The notes under the pieces: model-generated
Seen by the model: the letters and a program-made list of their open reading frames with translations, nothing else
Databases searched by the model: none
What the model was told of the DNA's origin: nothing
DNA from: Hyphomicrobiales bacterium
GTDB lineage: Bacteria; Pseudomonadota; Alphaproteobacteria; Rhizobiales; Beijerinckiaceae
NCBI GenBank assembly: GCA_025363375.1
Contig: JANYDZ010000085.1
Span: 1-18,648 of the forward strand
DNA length: 18,648 nt
Direction: 5' to 3'
In this document: positions 1 through 6,566 of the stretch, in pieces
Layout of the letters: every line of letters starts with the position of its first letter
Position numbering within the stretch: position 1 is the first letter of the stretch
Translations under genes and position numbers: made by a program

Positions 1-1278
1 CTGCTTCTGGCCTCCTGCATCCTGCTTGGCGTCGAGGCGCGGCTGGCCAAGACCGACGCTGTCGTCGCCGCGACAGTCGTCGCCGCCATGGGGGTGCTGG
101 CGCGGTATTTTTTGCGCGCGGCGCCGGCGGGCGGCTGGCGCCTTCCCGCCATCTTCTGGACCGCCATGGGAATCGGCCTGCTGGTCAAAGGGCCGATCAC
201 GCCGATGGTGCCGGCTTTCGCAACTCTCGCTCTGCTGGGCTGGACGCGATCGGGAGGCTGGCTGCGCGGGTTGCGGCCATTCATCGGCCTTCTCTGGTGC
301 CTCCTTGTCGTCGCGCCCTGGTTCATCCTGATCATGATCGAGACCAAGGGCGCCTTCCTCGCGGATTCCGTCGGGCAGGATATGCTCGGCAAAGTAGCGG
401 CGGGGCAGGAGGCCCATGGAGCGCCGCCCGGCGCCTATCTCGCCACGTTCTTCCTGACGGGCTGGCCCTTCGCCCCGCTGGCGGCGCTGGCGGCGCCGTT
501 TGCCTGGCGGAACCGGCGCGAGCCGGCTGTCGCCTTTCTGCTGGCCTGGCTGATCCCGTCCTGGCTCCTGTTCGAGGCGGTGCCGACGAAACTGCCGCAT
601 TACGTGCTGCCGCTTTATCCCGCCTTGGCGATCCTGACCGCGCTGGCGCTGGAGCGTGGGGCGCTCGCCGTCCGCGCGCTCTGGCTTCTCTGGCTGATTC
701 CCGGCCTCGCGATTTTGCTGGTGGCGATTGGCGCCGGCGGAGCCTTCTACTTTCAGCTGCCACCGGGCTGGGTCTATTTTGCGGCGGCGCCGCTGGTGCT
801 CTGGCAAGCCTGGCGGGTGGCGGTCATGATCCGCGCCAGAACACTGGACAAGCTGCCAGGAGCAGCAGTGTTGCTGGCCTTCCTGAGTTTTCTCATGGTC
901 TATGACGGCATCATGACCGGACCGGTCTTTGCCCCGCTTGCGATGTCGCCCAGGCTGGCGGCGGCGCGGACGTCAGCCTTGGCGAAAATGCCGAATTGTT
1001 CCATTTTTTTAACAGCTACCACAGGTTTTCGCGAGCCAAGTCTCGTCTTTCTCGTGGGCACAAATCTTGAAATGACCGATGGCGCCGGCGCGGCGGACTT
1101 CCTCGCCGCCGGCCCCTGCCGCCTCGCCTTTGTAGAACAGCGCGAGGAAGCCGCCTTCAAGGCGAGGCTCGGCGATACCGCAAGCGTGCGTCTCGCCAGC
1201 CGCGTCGCCGGCCTCAACTTCAACGGCGGTCGACGGCTGGACATTGGCCTTTATGTGCGGCAGGGAGAGGCCCGATGA
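1..1278 (+). CDS. ArnT-like lipid-linked sugar transferase (PMT/GT83 family), 5' end missing
   Basis: Inner-membrane glycosyltransferase that would move a sugar from a polyprenyl-phosphate carrier onto a lipid or protein acceptor on the periplasmic side. The frame is open from base 1, so the gene starts before the window; 425 residues are visible against about 550 usual for the family. The first visible residues contain EARLAKTDA, a conserved family motif. Later motifs are KGPITP (an ArnT-type loop) and KLPHYVLPLYPALA near residues 197-210. Many hydrophobic segments alternate with short loops, followed by a soluble C-terminal tail. The stop overlaps the start of the PAP2 gene by 4 nt (ATGA), so translation is probably coupled. 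The neighbouring phosphatase, GT2 and LAB_N genes suggest lipid A or a similar glycolipid as acceptor; this is inference. Which sugar is moved (for example aminoarabinose, galacturonate or mannose) cannot be told. The family call is firm, the substrate is not. Confidence 0.88.
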   Translation: MLLASCILLGVEARLAKTDAVVAATVVAAMGVLARYFLRAAPAGGWRLPAIFWTAMGIGLLVKGPITPMVPAFATLALLGWTRSGGWLRGLRPFIGLLWCLLVVAPWFILIMIETKGAFLADSVGQDMLGKVAAGQEAHGAPPGAYLATFFLTGWPFAPLAALAAPFAWRNRREPAVAFLLAWLIPSWLLFEAVPTKLPHYVLPLYPALAILTALALERGALAVRALWLLWLIPGLAILLVAIGAGGAFYFQLPPGWVYFAAAPLVLWQAWRVAVMIRARTLDKLPGAAVLLAFLSFLMVYDGIMTGPVFAPLAMSPRLAAARTSALAKMPNCSIFLTATTGFREPSLVFLVGTNLEMTDGAGAADFLAAGPCRLAFVEQREEAAFKARLGDTASVRLASRVAGLNFNGGRRLDIGLYVRQGEAR

Positions 1279-2129
1279 CCTCCCAACCGGCCAGACTCAC
1301 GCGCGATGCCGCGCCGCTCCCGGGCAGGCCCGGCGGCTTTCCGAACGCGGTCGCAAAACTGCGCGCGGCGGCGCTGGAGTTTTTTCGCGCCTGGGGCCGG
1401 GTGCGCCATCAGGAACGCAACAAGGATTTGCGGGTTCTGGAATCCATTCTCACCCTGGTTTTTTGCGCGGGCATGGTGGGGATCGGCGTGACATACGACG
1501 CTGAAACCGTGCGTTGGGCGAACCGGCTATCGCCTGATACAATCTGGATTTTCGAGAAGATCACCCACCTGGGCGCCTCCGGTTATATTTTCGCCTTGAC
1601 GGTTTGCGTCACTGTTGGCGCGATCCTGGCGCGGGGCGGGGGTCGCGGGCGAAAATTCGACGCGGCCATGGGTGTGCTTGCGAGCCGCGCCTTTTACCTC
1701 TTCGCCGTCGCGGCGGTTTCGGGACTTGTCTCCCAGGCGCTCAAGCACCTGTTCGGCCGCGCCCGCCCCAAGCTGATGGAAATCGTCGGCCCGCTGCATT
1801 TCGACCCCTTCTCGCTGAACGCGACCTTCGCCAGTTTCCCCTCGGGCCACGCGGTGACCGCCTTCGCCATGGCGATCGCCATTGGATCGATGGCGCCGAG
1901 ATGGCGTTGGCCGCTGCTGGGCGTGGCTGTGCTGGTTGGGGTTTCGCGTGTCGTCATCGGCGCCCATTACGTGAGCGACGTCATCGCGGGAGCGGGCCTG
2001 GGTTATGCGAGCGCCGCGCTGGCGCGCCGCGCGTTTGCCGCGCGCGGCATCGTATTTCGGCGCGCGCGCGCGAAAGTTCGCGCGCGCAACGGACGAATTA
2101 TGCGACAAATCACGCGGGCATTTGTGTGA
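1275..2129 (+). CDS. PAP2-family membrane phosphatase, possible lipid A or polyprenyl-pyrophosphate phosphatase
   Basis: A 284-residue integral membrane acid phosphatase. All three catalytic motifs of the PAP2 superfamily are visible: K157-x6-R164-P165, P189-S-G-H192, and S224-R225-x5-H231-x3-D235. Hydrophobic segments surround them, and the first about 50 residues form a soluble, basic N-terminal extension. The start ATG overlaps the upstream stop and has a good ribosome site (GGGAGAGG at 1263-1270). Known PAP2 enzymes in Gram-negative envelopes include LpxE and LpxF, which remove the 1- or 4'-phosphate of lipid A, and UppP-like undecaprenyl-pyrophosphate phosphatases. Next to sugar-lipid genes, either role fits. 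The last about 35 residues are strongly basic and lie over a CG-alternating inverted repeat. The family is secure, the substrate is inferred. Confidence 0.88.
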   Translation: MTSQPARLTRDAAPLPGRPGGFPNAVAKLRAAALEFFRAWGRVRHQERNKDLRVLESILTLVFCAGMVGIGVTYDAETVRWANRLSPDTIWIFEKITHLGASGYIFALTVCVTVGAILARGGGRGRKFDAAMGVLASRAFYLFAVAAVSGLVSQALKHLFGRARPKLMEIVGPLHFDPFSLNATFASFPSGHAVTAFAMAIAIGSMAPRWRWPLLGVAVLVGVSRVVIGAHYVSDVIAGAGLGYASAALARRAFAARGIVFRRARAKVRARNGRIMRQITRAFV

Positions 2130-2866
2130 GCGCCGCGCGGGAAACGCGCGTTTCGGTCGTTGTGCCCGCGCGCAACGAAGCCGGCAATATCGCGCCGCTG
2201 CTGGCCGAAATCGAGGCGGCGCTGACGGATTACTTTCCCTTTGAAATCATCTACGTAAACGACGGCTCGACGGACGCGACCGCGGACGAACTGCATAAGC
2301 TGATGATAAGCCGGGATTTTTTGCGCGTGCTGACGCACGCCGGATCCTGCGGCCAGTCGGCTGCCGTGCGCACCGGAGTACGCGCCGCCCGTTCGTTGCT
2401 GGTGATCACCCTGGACGGCGACGGCCAGAACGATCCGGCGTTCATCCCGGACTTCCTGCAAACTATTGAAAATGCTGGACAATCATGCGGACTTGTGCAG
2501 GGCCAGCGGGTTGGACGGCAAGACACCGGCTTCAAGAAATTCCAGTCCCGCGTCGCCAATGGCGTTCGCGCGCGCATTCTGAAAGATGGCACCCGCGACA
2601 CCGGCTGCGGCTATAAATGTTTCCGCAGAGAGGCATGGCTGTCGCTGCCTTATTTTGACGCGCTGCATCGCTTTACGCCTGCGCTCATGCGCCGCGAAGG
2701 CTTTGAAATTGCTTATGTCGATGTCGTCGACAGGCCGCGCCTGTCCGGCGTGTCCAATTACGGGTTTTTCGATCGGCTGTGGGTCGGGATTGTCGATCTC
2801 CTCGGGGTGCGCTGGCTGATCAGGAGGCGCAAAAACGTACCGCAATCCCGGGAGGAGGGGCCGTGA
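2126..2866 (+). CDS. Family-2 glycosyltransferase, polyprenyl-phosphate sugar synthase type
   Basis: A 246-residue GT-A fold enzyme like dolichyl/undecaprenyl-phosphate sugar synthases (DPM1, ArnC, RgtE types). It would transfer a sugar from a nucleotide donor to a lipid carrier on the cytoplasmic face. The N-terminus VSVVVPARNEAGNI (residues 9-22), the DGS motif at 46-48 and the metal-binding DGDGQNDP stretch at 97-104 are diagnostic. No C-terminal pair of long membrane helices is visible, which resembles the short DPM1-like form more than the ArnC/GtrB form. I chose GTG 2126 because it overlaps the PAP2 stop as GTGA and puts the conserved beta strand about 8 residues from the start. No Shine-Dalgarno sequence is obvious, so re-initiation after the PAP2 stop is likely. 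The product is the expected donor for the ArnT-like transferase of the same operon. Confidence 0.88.
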   Translation: MSAARETRVSVVVPARNEAGNIAPLLAEIEAALTDYFPFEIIYVNDGSTDATADELHKLMISRDFLRVLTHAGSCGQSAAVRTGVRAARSLLVITLDGDGQNDPAFIPDFLQTIENAGQSCGLVQGQRVGRQDTGFKKFQSRVANGVRARILKDGTRDTGCGYKCFRREAWLSLPYFDALHRFTPALMRREGFEIAYVDVVDRPRLSGVSNYGFFDRLWVGIVDLLGVRWLIRRRKNVPQSREEGP

Positions 2867-3198
2867 TCATCGATCTCTGGCACGCCATGGGCGGCTATTT
2901 CTACGAAGTCTTCGTGTTGAAGCTCGACTGGTGGGCCTGGATCGGCCTGCTCGCACAGGCGCTGTTTACGGGTCGTTTTCTGGTGCAATGGCTGGCGAGC
3001 GAAAAGGCGGGCCGCAGCGTAATCCCGTTTTCCTTCTGGATATTGTCAATCAGCGGGGGATTGTTGCTGTTGGTCTACGCGCTTTACCGGCGTGATCCCG
3101 TCTTTATTCTGGGGCAATCGCTGGGGGTGGTGATTTACTTGCGCAATCTGGTGTTCGTGCTGCGCGAACGCAAAGCTGCGCGGGATGGCGATGGGTGA
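2863..3198 (+). CDS. Stand-alone lipid-A-disaccharide synthase N-terminal (LAB_N) domain membrane protein
   Basis: A 111-residue small inner-membrane protein with about three hydrophobic helices. It matches the LAB_N domain (PF07578), otherwise found in front of some LpxB proteins. Visible family features are the W-rich first helix, the stretch FTGRFLVQWLASEKAGRS around residues 35-52, the strand PFSFWILSISGG, and the end GQSLGVVIYLRNLV. No LpxB catalytic domain follows, so it is not a lipid A disaccharide synthase. The start GTG overlaps the GT2 stop as GTGA, with a strong ribosome site (GGGAGGAGGGG, about 2850-2860). Stand-alone LAB_N proteins are commonly found beside polyprenyl-phosphate sugar synthases and ArnT-like transferases; help in moving or presenting the lipid-linked sugar is plausible but inferred. 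It is the last gene of the unit, followed by a terminator-like hairpin. Confidence 0.82.
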   Translation: MIIDLWHAMGGYFYEVFVLKLDWWAWIGLLAQALFTGRFLVQWLASEKAGRSVIPFSFWILSISGGLLLLVYALYRRDPVFILGQSLGVVIYLRNLVFVLRERKAARDGDG

Positions 3199-3222
3199 GC
3201 GGTTCTAGCGCGTCAAAACCCG

Positions 3223-3257
3223 CGTGCGGATTTCCTGAATTTCCGCGTGGCTTTTTT
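3223..3257 (+). terminator. Likely rho-independent terminator after the lipid-sugar operon
   Basis: Bases 3223-3230 pair with 3242-3249: 8 bp including two G-T wobbles, with a GCGGA/TCCGC core and an 11-nt loop. Two bases later comes a run of six T (3252-3257). It lies 24 nt after the LAB_N stop, as expected for the end of the four-gene unit. Confidence 0.5.
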
Positions 3258-3353
3258 GCCGCGCCATTTGCCGCGTGATTTATCGCAAGAACGCGCGCGG
3301 TTCAAACAATCCGCGCCTTCGAATGCGCGTCGGTCGGCCGGGGAGAGGACCGT

Positions 3354-3382
3354 CGGATTTTCAAAAAGCGCGAAAAAATCCG
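3354..3382. repeat. 8-bp perfect inverted repeat, A/T-rich hairpin
   Basis: Arms CGGATTTT (3354-3361) and AAAATCCG (3375-3382) are exact reverse complements around a 13-nt loop. No T-run follows on the plus strand, so it is not a classical plus-strand terminator. Its role is unknown. Confidence 0.45.
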
Positions 3383-3573
3383 TTCGAGCTTGCTGGCGGA
3401 GCGGGCTCTTGGCGGCTGGCGGCAAAGTTTGAGTCATTCCTGATTTTACGCAATTCACCTCATGCACGTAACTTTCCAACTATCGTCACGTCTGCGCCAG
3501 CTTTCGCCGGGCAGGCCTGTTCTGTTAGGGTCAAGGGCTTGGCGGTGTCGCCACGCTTGCATGGCGGGCGCAC

Positions 3574-3999
3574 ATGAACGACGCAAAAAACCTCGCAGGC
3601 ACTTGGCGCCTGATCACGATCCGCGAAGATGGCAAGGTTCGACCGGAGCGGGGCGTCAATCCCACGGGGTTCATCACCTACCATGCAAGCGGATGGATGC
3701 ATGTGGTGATCCATCCCGATCGCCCGTCCATTGAGGTGAAGGACGGCAAACCCACGGGCGAGCAGGCGCTCGCCGCGCTGTACGGTTATACCTCCTATTT
3801 TGGCGCATTTTCCGTCGATGAAGCCAAAAAGATCGTCACCCATCATCGCGCCGCCAGCGTGCAGCCGGGCTGGCAGGTTCAGGGCGACGTGCAGCGGCAA
3901 TACAGATTTGACGGCCCCGATCGCGTCATTCTGGGCTCTGTCGGCTCGCAACGCGAGCTTGTGTGGGAGCGGTTGAACTCGGGCGACGAGAGCAAATGA
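3574..3999 (+). CDS. Lipocalin-like domain protein, function unknown
   Basis: A 141-residue soluble protein of the lipocalin-like family (PF13924 type). The N-terminal LAGTWRLI (about residues 5-12) is the characteristic G-x-W strand of a lipocalin barrel, followed by GFITYHASGWMHVVI, another family signature, and an alternating beta-strand pattern up to the C-terminal LVWERL. The length is typical for these single-domain proteins. No signal peptide is visible, so it is probably cytoplasmic. The ligand is unknown; relatives are often found near secondary-metabolite or detoxification genes, but nothing of that kind is adjacent here. Only a weak purine stretch precedes the ATG. It stands alone on its strand, convergent with metC. 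Confidence 0.75.
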   Translation: MNDAKNLAGTWRLITIREDGKVRPERGVNPTGFITYHASGWMHVVIHPDRPSIEVKDGKPTGEQALAALYGYTSYFGAFSVDEAKKIVTHHRAASVQPGWQVQGDVQRQYRFDGPDRVILGSVGSQRELVWERLNSGDESK

Positions 4000-4002
4000 G
4001 CG

Positions 4003-4017
4003 CCTTGCTTAACAAGG
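4003..4017 (+). terminator. Weak hairpin just after the lipocalin-like gene
   Basis: CCTTG (4003-4007) and CAAGG (4013-4017) form a 5-bp stem with a 5-nt loop 3 nt after the stop. Only an interrupted T-rich stretch follows further down, so termination here is tentative. Confidence 0.25.
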
Positions 4018-4117
4018 TTCTGCCAATATTTTCAATTGAAGCAAACAACCGGACAGCCATCCAGGCTTCCCCGCTTCAACAGGGGCTGATGAGCCAGCAA
4101 TACCGCGGCATGTGAAA

Positions 4118-4135
4118 CGGGCGAAAACTCACCCG
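4118..4135 (-). terminator. Hairpin over the metC stop codon, possible terminator
   Basis: Read on the minus strand, CGGGTG pairs with CGCCCG (one G-T wobble) around the loop AGTTTT, and TTTC follows. The stem includes the TGA of metC. The T-tract is short, so confidence is low. Confidence 0.3.
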
Positions 4136-5316
4136 CCTGCCTGCAACCGCGCAAAACCTTTCACCAGATCCGCCGTCAGATCGCTCATGTCCTCCAGCCC
4201 GACCTGAAAACGCAAGGCTGGCCCGCCCGGCGCCCATTTCGTCGCGGTGCGGTAGGTCCCACAATCAAAGGGGATCACCAGGCTTTCAAAGCCGCCCCAG
4301 GAATAGCCCATGCCGAAGAGTTCGAGCCCATCGAGCATGGCGGCGACGGCTTTTTCCGACGCCGGGTTCAGGATGATTGAAAACAGGCCGGAAGAACCGA
4401 GGAAATCCCGCTTCCAGATTTCGTGGCCGCGATGGCCGGGGAGGGCGGGGTGCAGCACTTCCTTGACTTCCGACCGCGCCGCAAACCAGTTCGCCAAGCC
4501 GAGGCCCTGGCGTTCGGCTTCGCGCAGACGCAGTTCCATGGTGCGCAGGCCGCGCAAGGCCAGAAAAATATCGTCGGGACCCGCGCACATGGCGAAGGCG
4601 TCGAAGGTTTCGCGCAGGCGTTTGGCCCATGCCGGATTGGCCGACACAAGCCCGATCAGCAGATCGGAATGGCCCGAGAGGTATTTGGTGCCCGCCTCAA
4701 TGGCGAGATCGACGCCGCGTTCATGCGGAGGAAAGAACAAGGGCGTCGCCCAGGTGTTGTCCATAATCACGCAAGCGCCGCGCGCGTGGGCGACTTCGGC
4801 GATGGCTGGAATGTCCTGCATCTCGAAACTTTGCGAGCCCGGGGCTTCCACGAGAACCGCGCTGGTGCTGGATCGCATCAACCCGGAAATCTCCGCGCCC
4901 ACGTAAGGATCGTAATATTGAGCCTCGACGTTGAGGCGTTTCAGAATGGTGTCGCAGAAATGACGGGTTGGACCATAGGCGCTGTCGCTCACGAGAATAT
5001 GATCGCCTGATTTGACGGCGGTCAGCAACGCCAGGGTGACGGCGGCAAGGCCGGTGGGCGCGAGCACAGTTGTTTGCGCGCCGGCGATTTCGCTCCAGGC
5101 CTGCTCCAGCGCCTCGCTGGAAGGCGTGCCCTTGGTGCCATAGGTATAGCGCGCCTTGCGCCCCTTGAGGGCCTCCACGGTCGGAAAAACCACCGTGGAA
5201 CCTCGCCAGGCCGGCATATTTATAAAACCATGCTGCTCCGAAACATCGCGCCCGGCGTTGACGAGGCGGGTGCGGCTTTTGAGACCTTTGCGGGTCTGCG
5301 AGGTCAGCTTGGTCAT
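4129..5316 (-). CDS. metC: Cystathionine beta-lyase (PLP-dependent Cys/Met metabolism enzyme)
   Basis: A cytosolic 395-residue PLP enzyme that would split cystathionine into homocysteine, pyruvate and ammonia in methionine synthesis. It has the Cys/Met-metabolism PLP fold: RYTYGTKGTPS (residues 56-66, phosphate-contact Tyr/Arg region), a cofactor-stacking tyrosine in SDSAYGPTRHF (110-120), the PLP-nitrogen aspartate in VIMDNTWATP (183-192, D186), and the Schiff-base lysine in TKYLSGHSD (K211). Length and the C-terminal SWGGFESLV motif fit MetC better than MetB or MetZ. I chose ATG 5316; a TTG at 5337 is in frame but leaves a non-conserved extension. Both have weak ribosome sites. It is divergent from the aap operon, an arrangement I recall from rhizobia. 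Related beta-lyases acting on other sulfur amino acids cannot be excluded. Confidence 0.9.
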   Translation of the reverse strand: MTKLTSQTRKGLKSRTRLVNAGRDVSEQHGFINMPAWRGSTVVFPTVEALKGRKARYTYGTKGTPSSEALEQAWSEIAGAQTTVLAPTGLAAVTLALLTAVKSGDHILVSDSAYGPTRHFCDTILKRLNVEAQYYDPYVGAEISGLMRSSTSAVLVEAPGSQSFEMQDIPAIAEVAHARGACVIMDNTWATPLFFPPHERGVDLAIEAGTKYLSGHSDLLIGLVSANPAWAKRLRETFDAFAMCAGPDDIFLALRGLRTMELRLREAERQGLGLANWFAARSEVKEVLHPALPGHRGHEIWKRDFLGSSGLFSIILNPASEKAVAAMLDGLELFGMGYSWGGFESLVIPFDCGTYRTATKWAPGGPALRFQVGLEDMSDLTADLVKGFARLQAGG

Positions 5317-5342
5317 ATCGGGATTCCATCGAGGCAAGGCAG

Positions 5343-5354
5343 GTTGAAATCAAC
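5343..5354. promoter_or_regulatory. Short palindrome in the metC upstream region, possible operator
   Basis: GTTGA (5343-5347) and TCAAC (5350-5354) form a perfect inverted repeat with a 2-nt centre, 26 bp upstream of the metC start in the divergent metC/aapJ interval. The position suits a regulator site, but the repeat is short and could be chance. Confidence 0.25.
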
Positions 5355-5406
5355 GACGCGCCCGCGTCAAGGCGAGGCGCCGAAACCAGTTGCCCTTTAA
5401 AACGCC

Positions 5407-5435
5407 TTGACCCGGAGCTGAAATACCAGTGTGAT
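5407..5435 (+). promoter_or_regulatory. Candidate sigma-70-type promoter for aapJQMP
   Basis: TTGACC (5407-5412; 5 of 6 to TTGACA) is separated by 17 bp from TGTGAT (5430-5435; 4 of 6 to TATAAT). This would start transcription near 5442, leaving a leader of about 65 nt before aapJ. It is the best pair I found in the interval. Confidence 0.4.
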
Positions 5436-5505
5436 GAGCGCGGGATGGCAAGCGTGGGAAGCGGGCGCCGCGCCGCGCCGCCATGATGATACGGGAGCTT
5501 GAAAA

Positions 5506-6516
5506 ATGCTGAAAAAACTCGTCTTCCTCGCGGCTGCTAACCTTGTCCTGGCTTTGCCCGCCGCCGCCGGCACCCTCGACAATGTCAAGCAGAAGGGCTT
5601 TCTCACCTGTGGCTCGAACACCGGCCTCGCCGGTTTTGGATTGCCCGACGACAAGGGCGTCTGGACCGGGCTTGACGTCGAATTCTGCCGCGCCATCGCC
5701 GCCGCTGTTTTCAACGATCCCAGCAAAGTAAAGTTCATACCCTTGACCGCCAAGGACCGTTTCACCGCTTTGCAATCAGGCGAAATCGACGTTCTGTCGC
5801 GCAACGGCACCTGGACGCAATCGCGCGAGGCGGATCTCGGTCTGCTGTTTGCGGGCGTCAATTACTACGACGGTCAGGGCTTCATGGTGCGCAAGAAGCT
5901 CAACATTTCCGCCGCCAAGGAGCTCGCCGGCGCCTCTGTCTGCGTGCAGCAGGGCACGACGACCGAACTGAACCTCGCGGATTTCTTCCGCGCCGCCAAC
6001 ATCAAATACGAGGGCGTTGTCTTCGCCACCGCCGATGAAACGATCAAGGCCTATGACACCGGGCGTTGCGACGCTTTTACGACCGACGTGTCGCAACTCT
6101 ATTCAGAGCGCCTGAAGCTGGTGAACCCGGACGAACACGCGGTGTTGCCCGACGTCATTTCGAAAGAGCCGCTCGGACCGGCCGTTCGCCAGGGCGACGA
6201 TCAATGGTTCAATCTCGTGCGGTGGACGCATTTCGCCATGATCAACGCCGAAGAGCTCGGCGTTAACAAGGCGAATATCGACGACCGCGTGAAATCCACG
6301 TCGCCGGAAATCCGACGCCTGCTCGGCGTCGAGGGTGATTTCGGCAAGGGCCTGGGCCTGACGAAGGACTGGGCCTACAGAATCGTCAAACATGTCGGCA
6401 ATTACGGTGAATCGTTCGAGCGCAATGTCGGCGAGAGCTCGAAACTCAAGATCAAGCGCGGCCTCAATTTGCTGTGGTCGAAAGGCGGCCTGCAATACGC
6501 GCCGCCGGTTCGCTGA
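5506..6516 (+). CDS. aapJ: General L-amino-acid ABC transporter, periplasmic binding protein
   Basis: A 336-residue periplasmic solute-binding protein of the polar amino acid family, the receptor of the broad-range Aap transporter. The first about 21 residues are a signal peptide (Lys-Lys, a hydrophobic core, then ALPAAA before the likely cleavage). The mature start GTLDNVKQKGFLTCG and the stretches GVWTGLDVEFCRAIAAAVF, LSRNGTWT and CDAFTTDVSQLY are characteristic of AapJ rather than of shorter glutamine- or histidine-binding proteins, as is the length above 330 residues. GGGAG lies about 9 nt before the ATG. It is the first gene of aapJQMP. A 50-bp gap with a short inverted repeat separates it from aapQ, the widest gap in the operon. 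Confidence 0.93.
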   Translation: MLKKLVFLAAANLVLALPAAAGTLDNVKQKGFLTCGSNTGLAGFGLPDDKGVWTGLDVEFCRAIAAAVFNDPSKVKFIPLTAKDRFTALQSGEIDVLSRNGTWTQSREADLGLLFAGVNYYDGQGFMVRKKLNISAAKELAGASVCVQQGTTTELNLADFFRAANIKYEGVVFATADETIKAYDTGRCDAFTTDVSQLYSERLKLVNPDEHAVLPDVISKEPLGPAVRQGDDQWFNLVRWTHFAMINAEELGVNKANIDDRVKSTSPEIRRLLGVEGDFGKGLGLTKDWAYRIVKHVGNYGESFERNVGESSKLKIKRGLNLLWSKGGLQYAPPVR

Positions 6517-6527
6517 CAAAGGTTGCC

Positions 6528-6559
6528 CGCCTTGGGCCGCGCCGCGCAAATTGAAGGCG
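6528..6559 (+). repeat. Inverted repeat between aapJ and aapQ
   Basis: CGCCTT (6528-6533) and AAGGCG (6554-6559) are exact reverse complements about 20 nt apart, within the 50-bp gap after aapJ. A stem here could protect or trim the aapJ message so that the binding protein is made in excess, as known for other binding-protein operons. The stem is only 6 bp and sits close to the aapQ ribosome site (GAAGG, 6553-6557). Confidence 0.3.
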
Positions 6560-6566
6560 CCCGCGC

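Larger units (their letters stand above)
3199..3573. other. 375-bp gap between the lipid-sugar operon and the lipocalin-like gene
   Basis: No coding region is supported. Short open frames on both strands have no recognisable protein features and no good ribosome site. The stretch holds the terminator at 3223-3257 and a separate 8-bp perfect inverted repeat at 3354-3382 in a locally A/T-rich patch. The promoter of the lipocalin-like gene should also lie here, but I see no convincing -35/-10 pair. Confidence 0.6.

Noticed and set aside
5440..5470. TGGC...GC stretch resembling a sigma-54 promoter before aapJ
   Set aside because: The GG and GC elements are two bases too far apart for a -24/-12 site.
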